From the NCBI RefSeq assembly GCF_040957575.1, contig NZ_CP162602.1, forward strand, positions 558,001 to 622,000: a stretch of 64,000 nucleotides of DNA, in the 5' to 3' direction. A program made the position numbers and the translations under genes. The notes under the pieces were generated by a model. It did not search any database. It was not told the origin of the DNA and saw only the letters and a list, made by a program, of their open reading frames with translations. Shown one piece after another: positions 62,325-64,000 of this stretch. Source of the DNA: Vibrio sp. HB236076 (GTDB lineage Bacteria; Pseudomonadota; Gammaproteobacteria; Enterobacterales; Vibrionaceae). Within the stretch, counting starts at the first letter, position 1; every line of letters starts with the position of its first letter.

Positions 62325-63726
62325 AATGCACCACCCGAGTCTCGATTTGTTGTTGTTCTAAGTAAAAGCGCTCAAATAAATTGGCCATGGTTTTAATGCG
62401 ATAATCGGCGCTGGCGCGAACATCACTGAGCGGATTGATCACACTGGCTATCTGTTGTTTAACCTGGTCGATGAGCGGCCTTTCGAGACGCTGGCCGATA
62501 AAGAGCGATTCAATCTCAGTTAAGCGACGAGTTTTGGCTGCGATCCCGCCGGCAGAAATACGGCATTCTCGAATCGTGCCACTGGTGTCGGGGCGGATCA
62601 AAATCCCCAACGTCAAGGTTGAAATATCGTCTTCAAAACGCTTGCTGATCTTATACATAGCATGGCGGTCTTTGGCGCTTAAATAGGGGATATCAATCGA
62701 TTCAATCCACTCATCCGCGCGCAGTGCGGTTTGACGATAATCGGTAATAAAATCTTCGACCGCCAATGAACGTCTTTGCTGGCCATTATCCAAGGTGATT
62801 TCGGCGTTGAGGCTGATCAACAAAGGCGCGACATCGCCAATGGGTGAAGCGTGCGCTAAACTGCCGCCGAGTGTCCCCCGGTGACGAATGGCCAAACTGC
62901 CAAGGCGATCAAACAGTTCATCCGTCGATGGAAAGAGCGATTTCATGGCTTGATGAACTTTGTATAACGGGACGGCCGCGCCCAGGGTGAGATAGCTCTC
63001 GTTGCGCTCTAGGGTATTGAGCTCTTTGACTTGGCTCACATCAATCAGTGCAGGAATGTCTTGTAATTGTTGAGTCACGATCAGGGATAGGTCGGTACCG
63101 CCTGCGATAAAGGGCGCATCGGGTAATTGGGCACGCGCTTTCGCCAGTTGGAGACGATCTTGCGGAGCAATATAATGAGACGCTTGCAGTTGAGAGACGG
63201 AATCTATCCATTGACTGACTTGTGGCTCACGCTCGGCAATCGGGTCGCCGCTGTGTTGCTGAATTTTTTTTGCTGCCTCGATGAGTGGCCCATAACCGGT
63301 ACAACGACACAAGTTGCCCCCCAAGTATCCGATCGGGTTTTCTACCGTGTCGGGCTGCTTAGATAGCGCATACATAGACATCACAAACCCAGGAGTACAG
63401 AAACCACATTGGCTGCCGTGTGCATCCACCACCGCTTGTTGGACGGGATGCAACTGTTTGGGCTGGCGCAGGTATTCTACGGTGATCACTTGTTTGCCGT
63501 GCAACGCATACAAGGGCGTAATACAGGCGTTGATGTTTTTGTGAACCAGGCCGTGCTGTGGGTCGCTTTCTACTATTACCACAGTACAGGCGCCGCAATC
63601 GCCACTCGCACACCCTTCTTTGGTGCCGGTTAGATCGCAGTGCTCTCTTAGAAAGGGCAGTAACATCGTATCTGCACGAGCCGAATCAACCGTTACGATC
63701 TCATCGTTAATCATGAGCTCAAGCAT
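62317..63726 (-). CDS. xdhA: Xanthine dehydrogenase FeS/FAD subunit XdhA
   Basis: A 469-residue small subunit with two [2Fe-2S] clusters and FAD. The plant-type cluster uses C39, C44, C47 and C69 (EGCASGDCGAC), and the second uses C108, C111, C141 and C143 (QCGFCTPG, NLCRCTGYG). The FAD domain (about 195-360) has FIAGGTDLSLIV and the GTLGGSLAHASPIGD block. It passes electrons from XdhB to NAD. It is the first gene of the purine-oxidation operon. No urate oxidase follows in the window. Confidence 0.95.
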   Translation of the reverse strand: MLELMINDEIVTVDSARADTMLLPFLREHCDLTGTKEGCASGDCGACTVVIVESDPQHGLVHKNINACITPLYALHGKQVITVEYLRQPKQLHPVQQAVVDAHGSQCGFCTPGFVMSMYALSKQPDTVENPIGYLGGNLCRCTGYGPLIEAAKKIQQHSGDPIAEREPQVSQWIDSVSQLQASHYIAPQDRLQLAKARAQLPDAPFIAGGTDLSLIVTQQLQDIPALIDVSQVKELNTLERNESYLTLGAAVPLYKVHQAMKSLFPSTDELFDRLGSLAIRHRGTLGGSLAHASPIGDVAPLLISLNAEITLDNGQQRRSLAVEDFITDYRQTALRADEWIESIDIPYLSAKDRHAMYKISKRFEDDISTLTLGILIRPDTSGTIRECRISAGGIAAKTRRLTEIESLFIGQRLERPLIDQVKQQIASVINPLSDVRASADYRIKTMANLFERFYLEQQQIETRVVHYA

Positions 63727-63835
63727 AACATCCTCACTTTGTTATTTTGACGCTTTTCCTTAGGCTCACACCAGTAAGGTGAAGCTGCGTCTTCTTAGCT
63801 TGGTATTTGACCAAATCGTTATTTAGGTTATATTA

Positions 63836-63852
63836 AAGCAAAAACTTGACCA
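63836..63852 (-). promoter_or_regulatory. Weak sigma-54-like promoter of xdhA
   Basis: On the reverse strand TGGTCAAGTTTTTGCTT has TGG at -24 and TTGCT at -12 with the GG-N10-GC spacing, but GTCAAG in place of GCACG. It lies about 110 bases before the xdhA start and about 110-145 bases from the NtrC-like sites at the window edge, a normal enhancer distance. It overlaps the shared 15-mer, so the similarity may have another cause. Confidence 0.4.
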
Positions 63853-63963
63853 CTTGGTCGAGTTTTTTGTGAGAAAATTTATAACAGTCTGTTAATTAAT
63901 GATAATTGCCAATTTTACTGACATCAAATTGGCATGAGTATGCTCATCGACACGCTGTTGTTA

Positions 63964-63999
63964 TGGTATATTTTGGTGCAATTGCATCAATAGGGTGCA
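63964..63999. promoter_or_regulatory. Tandem NtrC-like sites at the window edge
   Basis: TGGTATATTTTGGTGCA (63964-63980) matches the NtrC site at 14 of 17 positions and TGCATCAATAGGGTGCA (63983-63999) at 12 of 17. Their centres are 19 bases apart. They could act as enhancer for xdhA to the left or for a gene beyond the window on the right. Confidence 0.55.
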
Positions 64000-64000
64000 T

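Larger units (their letters stand above)
63727..64000 (-). promoter_or_regulatory. Control region upstream of xdhA and the next unit
   Basis: This 274-base edge region holds a 15-mer ACTTGACCACTTGGT (63844-63858) shared with the NCS2 upstream region, a 9-bp inverted repeat TGCCAATTT/AAATTGGCA (63907-63934) and two NtrC-like sites (63964-63999). A sigma-54-like element for xdhA is possible at 63836-63852. The gene to the right of the window may share these elements. Confidence 0.5.

Noticed and set aside
1..64000. tRNA or rRNA genes, CRISPR arrays, integron sites
   Set aside because: No tRNA-like cloverleaf, repeat-spacer pattern or attC-type sequence was recognised by eye; a covariance or CRISPR search could not be run.

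Overview
The window looks like a chromosomal segment of a Vibrionaceae-type gammaproteobacterium. AhpC, AhpF, RhlE, PpnP and the VctPDGC-type iron transporter all resemble Vibrio or enteric proteins, the non-coding spacers are A/T-rich, and ribosome binding sites are ordinary. No rRNA, tRNA or CRISPR array was seen. The assignments come from reading the sequence; no database search was possible.

Layout. 0-10.6 kb is mostly housekeeping and stress: the end of a DUF1285 gene, a diguanylate cyclase, ahpC (with a nearly perfect OxyR box) and ahpF, an XRE-cupin regulator with AzlCD, a DUF302 protein, a peroxiredoxin divergent from an AraC regulator, rhlE and ppnP. 10.8-26.7 kb is a urea system: a LuxR-type response regulator and a sensor kinase fused to an NCS1 transporter face the urea ABC transporter urtABCDE, urease ureDABCEFG and a nickel permease (ureJ). 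26.8-34.3 kb holds idi, an MFS exporter paired with a degenerate serine recombinase, a second diguanylate cyclase and a catecholate-type iron ABC transporter.

34.5-50.6 kb and 56.9-63.7 kb together make a purine-nitrogen salvage system of the hpx type. Xanthine dehydrogenase (xdhABC), guanine deaminase, OHCU decarboxylase and HIU hydrolase bring guanine, hypoxanthine and xanthine towards allantoin. A racemase, PuuE-type allantoinase, allantoate amidohydrolase, ureidoglycine-glyoxylate aminotransferase, an oxamate amidohydrolase-like protein and an amidase take allantoin further. NCS2, NCS1, ABC and SBF-type transporters probably bring in the substrates. No urate oxidase or oxamate carbamoyltransferase is visible. 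The amidohydrolase route releases ammonia rather than urea, so the urease is probably fed by imported urea.

Regulation is readable. Four purine or transport promoters carry NtrC-like sites, three of them with good to fair sigma-54 -24/-12 elements. Three copies of TTGTATACAA lie upstream of the NCS2, GntR and NCS1 genes and are likely operators of the GntR regulator. This suggests a nitrogen-limitation regulon with substrate-specific repression on top.

50.7-56.6 kb is an accessory patch. It has an EF-hand protein, a stand-alone second tryptophanyl-tRNA synthetase preceded by an unannotated 36-codon leader peptide ending in FFWWRSY with mutually exclusive RNA pairings around the trpS ribosome binding site, a YnfA-like gene whose last 57 bp are repeated 2.3 kb downstream, an A/T-rich islet between these repeats with a dead IS3-family transposase, and a TetR-HPP pair separated by a perfect 24-bp inverted repeat. 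The trpS leader and the NtrC/sigma-54/GntR purine regulon are the most interesting observations.
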